From assembly GCF_012976305.1 (NCBI RefSeq), contig NZ_JABDSR010000002.1:1-64000 (forward strand): a stretch of 64,000 nt of DNA, read 5' to 3'. Positions 26,185 to 34,883 of the stretch are shown one piece after another. The DNA is from Peptoniphilus faecalis. Lineage in GTDB: Bacteria > Bacillota > Clostridia > Tissierellales > Peptoniphilaceae. The position numbers and the translations under genes are program-made. Numbering within the stretch: the first letter of the stretch is position 1; the number at the start of each line of letters is the position of its first letter. The notes under the pieces are model-generated. The model saw only the letters and a list, made by a program, of their open reading frames with translations. It was not told the DNA's origin and did not search any database.

Positions 26185-26213
26185 TTGACAAATTAAATTT
26201 AGCATAGTAAAGT
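26185..26213 (+). promoter_or_regulatory. Promoter of the amino-acid importer T-box transcript
   Basis: TTGACA (26185-26190) and TAAAGT (26208-26213) are 17 bases apart and point away from the argGH promoter 111 bases away. The region between the two promoters is AT-rich with no feature I recognise. Confidence 0.78.
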
Positions 26214-26219
26214 ATTGAG

Positions 26220-26432
26220 AAATCAATGAAGTGGACAAAAAGTATTCCTATAACTTTTTTAGAGAGCAAGGTCAGGTGAAAGCTTGTAAAGGGAAAGAAT
26301 ATAATAGAACCGCAGAGATTCTGTAAAGAAATTAGTATTTACAGAGGTTAACTGCCTTAAAGTTTTGAGATATCTAAAAGATAATTAGAGTGGTACCGCG
26401 GACTTCGCCTCTTTCATGGAGGCGATTTTTTT
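26220..26432 (+). promoter_or_regulatory. T-box leader of the amino-acid ABC importer
   Basis: The leader shows AGTA in the specifier loop (about 26241), GTCAGGTGAAAG, the antiterminator block GAGTGGTACCGCGG (about 26388-26401) and a terminator CGCCTC/GAGGCG with T's at 26406-26432. In the specifier region the sequence is AGAACCGCAGAG. Reading CGC followed by A as the specifier would mean arginine. That matches the divergent argGH operon but is not proven. Confidence 0.88.
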
Positions 26433-26453
26433 ATTTTAAAATGGAGGAAGAAA

Positions 26454-27263
26454 ATGAAAAAAATAATAAGTTTATCAGTAATAGTTTTAGCTGCCCTTAT
26501 ATTATTAGTGGCATTGTTTTTAAATAAGTCTAATGGCAATTCTGATATGAGAGTAAAGGACATTAAAAAATCTGGGAAAATTGTAATGGGATGTAATGCA
26601 AACTATCCACCTTTTGAATTTCACAAAAACATTGATGGAAAAGATAAGATTGTTGGTTTTGACGTGTCTATTGCAGAAGAAATTGCAAAGGATCTTGGAG
26701 TAAAACTTGAAATTTCAGATATGGAATTTTCATCTGTGCTTGCAAGTCTGGACTCAGGCGTAATCGATCTCGCCCTTTCTGGGATTTCAAAAACTCCTGA
26801 AAGAGAAAAATCAATTTTATTTTCAAAGGTATATTACGATCCAAAAAATTATTTATTAGTAAATTCTAAGGATTTGGGAAAATATAAAGATGAAAAAAGT
26901 GTTATAGATTTAACTATTGGAGTTCAAACAGCAACAATTCAAGAGGAAATTGCAAAAAACTTAAAGATTAAAAATATTGTTTCACTACCAAAGACGCCAG
27001 ATTTAATTGCACAACTAAATCAAGGATTGATAGATGGAATAATAGTTGAAAAGAGTGTTGGAGATAATTATGAACTTTCCAATAAAAATTTAAAGATGGA
27101 AAATAGTTTTTATTTTGAGGCTGAAACTAGTGGAACAGCTGTTGGTCTTAAAAAAGATGACGATGAACTTTTAGAAATAGTTAACAAAACATTAGATAGA
27201 TTAGAAAAGGAAGGTAAACTTGAAAAATATTATGAAGATGCATTAGAACTTTCAACGAAGTAG
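26454..27263 (+). CDS. Amino-acid ABC transporter substrate-binding protein (probably arginine)
   Basis: A 269-residue polar-amino-acid binding protein. An N-terminal hydrophobic helix acts as signal or anchor; no lipobox cysteine is visible. The ligand-binding core includes GCNANYPPFEF, VGFDVSIAEEIAKDLG, DLALSGISKTPERE and IGVQTATIQEE. This SBP_bac_3 family covers Arg, Lys, His, Gln and cystine. The T-box context points to arginine, or possibly another cationic amino acid (inference). A permease and an ATPase gene follow with gaps of fewer than ten bases, so the importer is complete. Confidence 0.85.
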   Translation: MKKIISLSVIVLAALILLVALFLNKSNGNSDMRVKDIKKSGKIVMGCNANYPPFEFHKNIDGKDKIVGFDVSIAEEIAKDLGVKLEISDMEFSSVLASLDSGVIDLALSGISKTPEREKSILFSKVYYDPKNYLLVNSKDLGKYKDEKSVIDLTIGVQTATIQEEIAKNLKIKNIVSLPKTPDLIAQLNQGLIDGIIVEKSVGDNYELSNKNLKMENSFYFEAETSGTAVGLKKDDDELLEIVNKTLDRLEKEGKLEKYYEDALELSTK

Positions 27264-27270
27264 GTGTTTC

Positions 27271-28068
27271 ATGGAAAATATATATAAACTAGAAAATAAA
27301 AAATTTTCAAAAAATAAAATAATTAATTACTTGGTAATTTTTGCTTTTGTAATTCTTATCTTTGTATTTGGCAAATTAATTATAAATTTTTTTAACACGA
27401 CAGTAGAAATTTTTGAAAAGTACAGTTCATATTATATAAAGGGACTTTTAACTACTATTTCACTTTCTTTTATCTCTGTAATTTTAGGTTCTATATTTGG
27501 ATTATTTCTATATTTGATGAAATCTTCAGAAATAAAAAGTCTAAACATCTTTGCAAATATATACATTGAAATAGTGAGGGGAACTCCTATGCTTACTCAA
27601 GTATTTTTTGTATTCTTTGGACTGGCAAGTATTATAAATTTTAAAAATTTTGGAATTTCAATTTCATCCTTTGCCTATGTAACAGGAGTCATTGCGGTGA
27701 GTTTAAACTCTGCGGCATATGTATCTGAAATTATTAGATCTGGCATAAACGCAATTGACAAAGGACAAATGGAAGCGTCAATATCTCTTGGGATGAAAAA
27801 ATCTTTAGCAATGGAAGAGGTCATACTTCCACAAGCTACAAAAAATATACTTCCAGCTCTTGCCAACGAATTTATCGCAGTAATAAAAGAAACCTCAATT
27901 ATATCTACCATAGGCGTTACAGATATTATGTACAATGTAAACTTAGTTAGAGGATCATCTTATAAATCTTTAGAACCGCTTATAATTGGGTCAATGTTTT
28001 ATTTTACAATTACTTTTACTCTTACTAGATTATTAAAATTTGTGGAGGGGAAATATGATAAAAATTGA
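27271..28068 (+). CDS. Amino-acid ABC transporter permease
   Basis: A 265-residue HisM/GlnP-type membrane protein with about five or six helices. It contains GLLTTISLSFISVILGSIFG, EIVRGTPMLTQVFFVFFGL and the EAA coupling loop MEASISLGMKKSLAMEEVILPQA, which docks on the ATPase. A charged N-terminal tail of about 20 residues precedes the first helix. The ATPase gene begins 14 bases before this one ends. Confidence 0.9.
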   Translation: MENIYKLENKKFSKNKIINYLVIFAFVILIFVFGKLIINFFNTTVEIFEKYSSYYIKGLLTTISLSFISVILGSIFGLFLYLMKSSEIKSLNIFANIYIEIVRGTPMLTQVFFVFFGLASIINFKNFGISISSFAYVTGVIAVSLNSAAYVSEIIRSGINAIDKGQMEASISLGMKKSLAMEEVILPQATKNILPALANEFIAVIKETSIISTIGVTDIMYNVNLVRGSSYKSLEPLIIGSMFYFTITFTLTRLLKFVEGKYDKN

Positions 28069-28777
28069 AAATTTATATAAATCCTTTGAAGATAAAGAAG
28101 TTTTAAAGGGAATAAACTTAGACATTGAAGATTCAACTGTAACAACAATAATTGGAGCAAGTGGATCAGGAAAATCAACGCTCCTTCGCACAATTAATCT
28201 TTTAGAAAAATGTGATGACGGAAAAATCTTTCTCGATGGATATGAAATAACTGGCGAAAATCCAAATTTAGAAAAAATAAGATTAAAAATTGGAATGGTT
28301 TTTCAAAACTTTAATTTATTTCCCAATAAATCAGTAATTGAAAACATTACTCTTGCACCAATAAAAGTTAAAGGTGAAGATGAAAAGTCTGCAAAGGAAA
28401 ATGCAATTGCTCTTTTAAAGAGCATGGGTTTAGAAGATAAAGTGTACTCCTATCCAAACTCTCTATCTGGAGGTCAAAAGCAAAGAGTTGCCATAGCAAG
28501 AGCTCTTGCAAATAAACCAGAAGTACTTTTATTTGATGAACCCACATCAGCCCTCGATCCAGAAATGGTAAAAGAAGTTTTAAATGTAATAAAATTTCTT
28601 GCGAAAAAAGGTCTTACTATGATAATAGTAACTCATGAAATGGGATTTGCTAGAGAAATTTCTGATAATATTGTATTTATGAAAAATGGTATCGTAGAAG
28701 ATATAGGTGATCCAAACTATATTTTTTATGAAACAAAAAATGAAAATACGAAAAAATTTTTACAAGCTGTATTGTAA
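28055..28777 (+). CDS. Amino-acid ABC transporter ATP-binding protein
   Basis: A 240-residue ATPase. Walker A is GASGSGKSTLL, the Q-loop follows in GMVFQNFNLFPN, the signature is LSGGQKQR, Walker B is LLFDEPTSALDPE, and the switch histidine is in VTHEMGFA. This is the GlnQ/ArtP/HisP group, consistent with its permease and binding-protein partners. ATG 28055 follows GGAGGGG and is chosen over an upstream TTG at 28040 that lies within the permease gene. The operon ends at the hairpin 28780-28830. Confidence 0.93.
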   Translation: MIKIENLYKSFEDKEVLKGINLDIEDSTVTTIIGASGSGKSTLLRTINLLEKCDDGKIFLDGYEITGENPNLEKIRLKIGMVFQNFNLFPNKSVIENITLAPIKVKGEDEKSAKENAIALLKSMGLEDKVYSYPNSLSGGQKQRVAIARALANKPEVLLFDEPTSALDPEMVKEVLNVIKFLAKKGLTMIIVTHEMGFAREISDNIVFMKNGIVEDIGDPNYIFYETKNENTKKFLQAVL

Positions 28778-28779
28778 TT

Positions 28780-28830
28780 AAAAGGTGATGTTGCAAAATA
28801 GATAATTCTATTCTGCTCATCACCTTTTTT
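28780..28830 (+). terminator. Terminator made of an IS-type palindrome
   Basis: AAAAGGTGATG (28780-28790) pairs with CATCACCTTTT (28819-28829), and inside it GCAAAATAGA pairs with TCTATTCTGC; T's follow. The same nested palindrome occurs, inverted, at 41228-41276 at the right end of the IS1182-family copy. At 28836-28854 GGATTTTTGCAACAGTCTC also resembles that element's terminal repeat. The importer operon therefore seems to end in a leftover IS end. Confidence 0.75.
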
Positions 28831-28854
28831 ATTTTAGGATTTTTGCAACAGTCT

Positions 28855-29069
28855 CTTATTTGTTTAATGCATATATCACATTAAATTAAATACTTTCACA
28901 ATAAGGAAATATCTTGAAAATTAAGTTTATAATAATAACTTTAAATTTAAAAGGTATCGTAAATATTAATACATCAATGTGTAAAAAATAATTTTATTAA
29001 CGAATTATTAACGATTAGGTTATATTATTTTAAATAAATAAACACAAACATAATGGAGAGTGGGTTGGG
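28855..29069. other. AT-rich spacer before the unknown gene at 29070
   Basis: About 215 bases of very AT-rich DNA. A TATATT-like -10 box lies near 29020, but no clear -35 box is present. GGAGAGTGGG before 29070 serves as a strong ribosome binding site. Nothing else was recognised. Confidence 0.4.
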
Positions 29070-29987
29070 ATGAATAACATGATTATTTATGAAGATAAAA
29101 GTAAAATTAATTTAACACATCAAAATAAAAAAATCTCAATATTAAATATTAAAGAATTTAAGGAAAATTTAGAAAAGATAGAAGCTGATTATATAAAAAA
29201 TAAAAAATTTATTGATATTGACAATTATATCTGCTTATATAATTTTATATTTATTAATAATCTAAGTAACTTTATTAAAGATTTAGCAATTAAAGAAAAA
29301 ACTAAGCAAATACTTTTTTCAAAAAGTTTAAGGACTAAAGGTAAAGAAACTATAAAATTAAATAAAAATATTAGCATAGAAGATATAATAGGAAATATAA
29401 TTTTATGCCTGCTAAAATCTGAAGAATATTTAAAAGAAAAAATTAGTATTGATTATGTGGATAAATTCAAAGAAGGAGAAAGTGAATCTCAGATAAATAT
29501 ATGTGATATTATGCAATATATTCCAGCTAATATAGATAAGCTAATCAAGAAATTAAAGGTAGATTTGATTGCATTTAACTATGTAAAAAAAGACGATAAA
29601 AAAGAGAATTTTGTATTGCCTATATATATAGATGAAGAAACGTTGTTAGAAAAAGGAATAGATTATTCTAAATTTTTACCAAATTGGACTTCAGTTTCTT
29701 ATCTAAAAATGCTTATAAAAATACATGATTTTTTTGTGGATTATTATGAATTAGAAACTAAGAAAGGTCTAGTTTATGATGATCTCATGCTTGCATTAAT
29801 TTATTTAATGGAGTATGAGGTTAAAGATTATCCAAAGGGATTACAAAAATCAATTGAGGTAGGAAGAGCGACAAAGGGAAAATGCTATTTTATAGATGGA
29901 ATAGTAAATCCTGTTGCAATTGATCAAAAACTAGCCATTACTTTACAGGGAAAAGATTTATTCAAAAAAGTAATTAAATTGGTTTAA
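29070..29987 (+). CDS. Protein of unknown function beside the SARP-type regulator
   Basis: A 305-residue soluble protein that I do not recognise. It is rich in Lys, Ile and Asn, has no signal peptide or membrane helix, and is probably mostly helical in the first half (LEKIEADYIKNKKFIDIDNYICLYNFIF). The C-terminal part has YYELETKKGLVYDDLMLALIYLMEYEVKDYPKG and a glycine-containing end (GRATKGKCYFIDGIVNP). It lies 24 bases before the giant regulator gene and probably shares its transcript, so it may be a partner or sensor for it (inference). The reading frame is clean and has a strong ribosome binding site, so it is a real gene. Confidence 0.65.
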   Translation: MNNMIIYEDKSKINLTHQNKKISILNIKEFKENLEKIEADYIKNKKFIDIDNYICLYNFIFINNLSNFIKDLAIKEKTKQILFSKSLRTKGKETIKLNKNISIEDIIGNIILCLLKSEEYLKEKISIDYVDKFKEGESESQINICDIMQYIPANIDKLIKKLKVDLIAFNYVKKDDKKENFVLPIYIDEETLLEKGIDYSKFLPNWTSVSYLKMLIKIHDFFVDYYELETKKGLVYDDLMLALIYLMEYEVKDYPKGLQKSIEVGRATKGKCYFIDGIVNPVAIDQKLAITLQGKDLFKKVIKLV

Positions 29988-30011
29988 TAACCTAAATGAA
30001 GGAATGATGAT

Positions 30012-33000
30012 GTGTTAGATTGTAAATTATTTGGTTTACCAAGAATATATGAAGATGAAAAAGAAATTATTTTACCAGTAAACAAAATGAGTGGAGTACT
30101 TTACTATTTATTTATAAAAAAATCAGCCACAAGAGATGAACTATGTGGATTGTTTTGGGGAAATTCAAATGATAAAAGAGCAAAGACAAGCCTTAGAAAT
30201 GTTTTGCATAAAATTAGAAAACTATTTAAAGAAGAAGTAATAATTTCAAATAATCGCACTATAATATCTCTAAACGAAAATATAGAAATAAAAATAGATG
30301 TAGACATATATAAAGATAATCCGATGGAAAACTTGGATATTTATGATGAATTCTTATCAGGATTTTACATAAAAGATACTTATGAATTTGAAGATTGGGT
30401 TTTTGAACTAAGAGAATTCTATAAAAGAAAACATATTGAAAACTATATTTTAAAAATAGATAAAAGTTTTGCAAGTCAGGATTTTACAAGTTTAGAAAAA
30501 GACATTAAATCCTTGCTAAAAATGGATCCTTATAATGAAGATGCATTTTTTGATTTATTATCTTATTATAAATTAATTGGGAGAATAGATAAACTAATAA
30601 ATGAATATAACTCTTTCCAACGGACTTTAGATGAAGAACTAGGTGTAAGTCCAGCAAAAAAAATAGTAGATCTTTATAAAGATGCTTTAAAAGAAATAAA
30701 CAAAGACAATAAAGATCAAAAAGTTAAAAATATTTTTTTTGAAAGAGATTATGATCTAGAAAGAATACAAAATGAATTAGATAATTATATTGACAAAAAA
30801 GAGTTTAGATCTATTTTAATAAGTGGAGAGACAGGTGTAGGAAAATCCATGTTAAAAAGAGAGGTGTTAAAAAGAAATAAAAACCTACTCATATTTGAAG
30901 TGGCATGTTTAAAGGTAGAGCAATCATTTTCCTATTCAGTTCTTATAAAATTAATATCATTAATAGAGAAAGAATTTAATATAGGAAATATAAATCATAC
31001 ACCACTTTGGGAAGACTTAATGAATAATTTACTTTTTTCATATGAGAAAAATGTTCACCCACAGTCAAAGATTTTAGAAAGCGAAGAAGTATTTACTGAT
31101 AATTTGATTTTAAGTGCAATAAGCAATGCCCTTGAAAAGATATCCGAAAAAAAGCCTATAGTAATTGCTATTGACGATTTACAATGGATAGATACTTTTA
31201 GTATGAAAACATTAACGAAATTATTGTTAAAAAATAATAATAAGATATTTTTTTTATTAACCGTGTCTAATGAATTTTTAGATGACAATCAAAAGAATAT
31301 TATATTGTCATTAAATGAAGTTAATAAATTAAATATAATAGAATTAAATAGATTTACAAGAGATGAAGTATCCAATATATGTAAGAAATTAATTAAAAAA
31401 AAAATTACAGAAAAAGAAATAGATGAAATTTTTAAAAAATCAAAGGGCAATTCTTTTTTCTTAAATGAATATATAAATCTTTACAATAGCTCAGCAAGTA
31501 AAAACCTAAAATTTTCGAAAATATCATATATTTTGGCGGATAAAATTTCAACATTAAACGAAAGAGAGAAAAACATTTTAGAAATAGCATCCATGACTTA
31601 TGGAGCAATAGACATAGAATTAATTATAAAGGTATTAAATTATAATGCTTTTGACGTTATTGAAAGCATTAACAAATTAATAAAGCTAAATCTGCTGGAA
31701 GAGCAAATAGAGAATGGAGAACCTAAAATATACTTTGTTTATTCAGCCTATAAAGATTTTGTATATAATCAAATAAATGAATATAGCAGAAGACTTATAC
31801 ATAATGAAATTGGAAATACTTATGAAAAAAGTTTATCAATTGAACTTAGTAATGTGAGAGATTTTATGCTTTTAAAATACCATTATGACAAAGCAGATAA
31901 TAAGTCAAAGAAACTAAAATATGAGATTTATATTCTAAACTATTATTTAAACTTTACCCATGAACTATTTCCTAGTATAAATGATAATGATTTAAATAGA
32001 CAAGTTAAAGTTTTTATAAACAATGATAAGCTTACAAAACAAATGGAAGACATTGAAAGAAAAATAAATTTGATTAAGGCATCTGAAAAATACAAAAGCT
32101 CATTAAAAGAAATTTTAGATTATGAGTTATCTTTTTTATATTGCAAAGGGAGATATTTTATAAGAGGAGGAAATTATTCGAAGGGAATAAATATAATGAA
32201 AAGAGTAATAGATCTTGCACAAAATATGGGGAATGCAAAAATGGAAATTAATGGTCATAAACAAATGGCAATTTATTCTATACAAGTGGGAGATCAGAAT
32301 TTAATGCTTGAACATGTGATAAAGGGAATTAAAGTATCTAAAGATAATAACAACAATGCTGATTTAGGAGTTTTTTATAGATTATATGGTGTTTATTATA
32401 TGACAGATGGTAATTTTTTATCTGCAGAAAAATTGTTTAATAAATCAATTGATATTTTTGAGTATGAGGGTATTTTAGATGGTTTAAATTCAATAAGCGT
32501 TGCTGCAAATTATAATTATATAGGAGAAATAAGGGCTGCACAGGAAAAATATGAAGAGGCAAAAGATTACTATTATAAATCGATAGAATTATGTGTAGAA
32601 AATCAACCTACATGCTTAGCTTTATTTTATATAAATTTAGGTAAAACCTTATTTTTACAAGGAGAGTTGCGTGAAATGAGAGAATGTTTTTATAAAGCAA
32701 AGGATATAGTAGAAAGATTCGATTCCTATTGGAAAAAACCTGTGTTGGAAGCTTATTTGGCATTAATTAACTTTTTAGATGAGGAATATAAAAACTCAGC
32801 TGCCTTTCTTAAAACTGCATTAAATGAAGTAAATACAATAAAAAACCCAAGGGATATAGGTTGTTTATATTTTATAGAAACAATTATTGCATATATTTTA
32901 GAAAAAGATAAAAGCATTTTAACAACAGATTATTCTCATGTACTTGAAGAATCTTATGAAGTATATTATTATCAGGCCATGAAATACCTTGATAAATTTA

Positions 33001-33050
33001 GAGACTCTGCTGAAATAAATTATTTAAAAGAAAATATTAAATTTAATTGA
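30012..33050 (+). CDS. SARP/BTAD-AAA-TPR giant transcriptional regulator
   Basis: A 1012-residue multidomain regulator. Residues 1-95 form a winged-helix DNA-binding domain (KTSLRNVLHKIRKLF). Residues 95-230 form a bacterial transcriptional activator (BTAD) domain (YEFEDWVFELREFYKRK, DPYNEDAFFDLLSYYKLIGR, EELGVSPAKKIVDLYK). Residues 250-520 form an AAA/STAND ATPase with Walker A GETGVGKS (about 272) and Walker B VIAIDDLQWID (about 385). The C-terminal 400 residues are TPR-like repeats. It starts at GTG, nine bases after AAGGA. Such proteins integrate a ligand or partner signal through the TPR part. The next gene downstream is a broken glmL-like gene, so its main target operon may have been lost. 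Confidence 0.82.
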   Translation: MLDCKLFGLPRIYEDEKEIILPVNKMSGVLYYLFIKKSATRDELCGLFWGNSNDKRAKTSLRNVLHKIRKLFKEEVIISNNRTIISLNENIEIKIDVDIYKDNPMENLDIYDEFLSGFYIKDTYEFEDWVFELREFYKRKHIENYILKIDKSFASQDFTSLEKDIKSLLKMDPYNEDAFFDLLSYYKLIGRIDKLINEYNSFQRTLDEELGVSPAKKIVDLYKDALKEINKDNKDQKVKNIFFERDYDLERIQNELDNYIDKKEFRSILISGETGVGKSMLKREVLKRNKNLLIFEVACLKVEQSFSYSVLIKLISLIEKEFNIGNINHTPLWEDLMNNLLFSYEKNVHPQSKILESEEVFTDNLILSAISNALEKISEKKPIVIAIDDLQWIDTFSMKTLTKLLLKNNNKIFFLLTVSNEFLDDNQKNIILSLNEVNKLNIIELNRFTRDEVSNICKKLIKKKITEKEIDEIFKKSKGNSFFLNEYINLYNSSASKNLKFSKISYILADKISTLNEREKNILEIASMTYGAIDIELIIKVLNYNAFDVIESINKLIKLNLLEEQIENGEPKIYFVYSAYKDFVYNQINEYSRRLIHNEIGNTYEKSLSIELSNVRDFMLLKYHYDKADNKSKKLKYEIYILNYYLNFTHELFPSINDNDLNRQVKVFINNDKLTKQMEDIERKINLIKASEKYKSSLKEILDYELSFLYCKGRYFIRGGNYSKGINIMKRVIDLAQNMGNAKMEINGHKQMAIYSIQVGDQNLMLEHVIKGIKVSKDNNNNADLGVFYRLYGVYYMTDGNFLSAEKLFNKSIDIFEYEGILDGLNSISVAANYNYIGEIRAAQEKYEEAKDYYYKSIELCVENQPTCLALFYINLGKTLFLQGELREMRECFYKAKDIVERFDSYWKKPVLEAYLALINFLDEEYKNSAAFLKTALNEVNTIKNPRDIGCLYFIETIIAYILEKDKSILTTDYSHVLEESYEVYYYQAMKYLDKFRDSAEINYLKENIKFN

Positions 33051-33059
33051 GGTGATAAT

Positions 33060-33949
33060 ATGCAATGTTATATGTTAGTAGATTTTGGAAGCACATTTAC
33101 AAAATTGACATTAGTTGATAAAGATGAAGCTAAAATAATATGCAGGACAAAATCTTACACAACTATAAATACATATGCAATAGAGGGTTACAAAAAAGCT
33201 TTAACAGAGATGAAAAATATAATTCACGCACCAGGTATGGATGAAGTTGATGAAAAAACAGGAAAAATTTTAATGCCAACTCCTACTGCTGTTTTAATGG
33301 CATCAAATTTAATTTCAGTTGGAATCAGAAATTTAAAAGGTCTAGGAAAATTGATTGTAGCAGATATAGGAGGAGCTACTACTGATATACATTCTATGTC
33401 TGAGCCTATTGTAAACAATAATTATTTATATGATGGATTAGGAGAAACTTTTAAAAAAGGACTGTAGAAGGAGATTTAGGCATGAGATATTCTTTAGATG
33501 GAGTGATAGAAATTTCTGATAATTTGTATTTAAAATCAGGAACCGCACATAAGCGCATAGATGAGATTAGAGAAAATCCATTTTATCTACCTACTTAAGA
33601 AGAAGAGAAATATTTTGATCAAATAATAGCAAGTGAATGTGCCAAAATTGCTATAGAAAGACATGCGGGTTTTGTGAAAGGGAAATATTTAAATGGAAAG
33701 TATATAAACTGTCAAGAAGGAAAAGACTTAACAGAGATAAAATATATTATTGGAACAGGTGTCTCAATTGTCAATTTCATAAATCCAAAAGATATTTTAA
33801 AAAGTATAACCAAATCAAAAAGTAAAAAGTTAATTCCAAAGAAATTTAAGTTATTGATAGACAAAAACTATATGCTTTCAGCAATGGGACTTTTAAGTAC
33901 TATTGATAAAGAGCTAGCTCTGAAAATAATGCATGAAAATTTAACTTAA
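33060..33949 (+). pseudogene. Decayed glmL/mutL-like gene (aminomutase accessory protein)
   Basis: The remains are of a GlmL/MutL-type ASKHA ATPase, which accompanies glutamate mutase and ornithine aminomutase. The start (MLVDFGSTFTKLTLVD) and the end (LIDKNYMLSAMGLLST) are both kept. Three lesions are visible. First, the text jumps from EGYKKALTEMK to NIIHAPGMDEVDE near 33213, an in-frame loss of roughly 170 codons compared with the usual 460-residue protein. Second, an extra A in the A-run near 33455 shifts the frame before what should read RTVEGDLGMRYS. Third, TAA at 33596-33598 interrupts the frame. No mutase genes follow. Confidence 0.85.
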
Positions 33950-33974
33950 TATAAGAAATAAAGTAAATGCAGAG

Positions 33975-34020
33975 GTTATTGTAAAAGTCTCAAAGTAAAA
34001 AAGACGAGAATAATAAAATG
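33975..34020. repeat. Relic of the IS1182-family left end
   Basis: TATTGTAAAAGTCTCAAAG followed by AAAAAGACGAG resembles TGTTGCAAAAGTTCCAATAA and AAAAAGACGAGG at the left end of the copy at 39686, in the same order and spacing. Only the outer 45 bases or so remain. The similarity was judged by eye. Confidence 0.5.
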
Positions 34021-34057
34021 ATCACTAAGTCAAGGGCGCTATAAAAAAGCCTAGGCG

Positions 34058-34808
34058 AGACTGTGTAAAATTTTGTGTATAGAAACCTTCTGATTAGTGT
34101 AAAGAAAAACTAATCAGGAGGTTTATTTATCCCAAGAAAGAGACTAGAAACAAAGTTAAACAAAATGTCCAAGATGTTAATTGAATAGTATCAACTAGAA
34201 ACAGTACAAGACCTACAAGAAGCGTTGAAAGATCTTCTAGGTGATACAATGGAGGAGCAAATGTTAAAAGCAGAGTTAGATGAACATCTAGACTATGAAT
34301 ACGGTGAAAAGCCACTATCCTTAAACACAAGAAATGTTTCAAGTAAAAAACCGTTAAATCATCCTGTGGAAATATAGATTTAAATATTTCAAGAGATAGA
34401 GAAGGAATAAGAAAACTAATATACACGACAAATAGCATAGAAAATTTTAATAGACAAATTAGAAAAGTAACTAAAAAAAACAATATTTCCAAACAACTAC
34501 GCATTACAAAAAAAAGCTTGTATTTAGCGATGGTAGATGCATCAAGTAAATGGACAAGTAGAGTAAGAGGATGGGATCAAATATTATCACAACTATCAAT
34601 ATTTTTTTGAAGGGAGGTTTTAAATAAAGATTAGAAATACTGTAAAAATGAGATGCAAATTTTAATGAGAATTTAACAGTTTATTAAAGTTGTGTAAAAT
34701 TAAGTTATACTCCATTTCTATAAAAATGGGCATCTATGATACATAAAAATGTACCAACCTTTACTCTTTTTCAGAATTAAGGTTGATACACAAAATTATT
34801 TACAGACC
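34058..34808 (+). mobile_element. IS256-family insertion sequence, internally deleted
   Basis: The ends match each other: AGACTGTGTAAAATTTTGTG at 34058 onward, and the reverse complement of 34787-34808, GGTCTGTAAATAATTTTGTG. Only about 750 bases lie between them, against roughly 1.3 kb for a complete element, because the middle of the transposase is missing. From 34610 to 34786 there is no coding sequence. Confidence 0.8.
34127..34609 (+). pseudogene. IS256-family transposase remnant
   Basis: The N-terminal part reads LETKLNKMSKMLIE, a stop (TAG at about 34186), then YQLETVQDLQEALKDLLGDTMEEQMLKAELDEHLDYEYGEKP. After about 34375 it jumps to the C-terminal part TTNSIENFNRQIRKVTKK through WDQILSQLSIFF. 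These are the two ends of Mutator-type transposases. The central DDE catalytic region is deleted and the frame is shifted, so no active enzyme can be made. Confidence 0.85.
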
Positions 34809-34883
34809 ATAGACTTTTTAAATTATTTACTATGAAAAGATTCCATTTTATTTTATTGTTTAGGTTCTTTAACTAGAAAGTAA

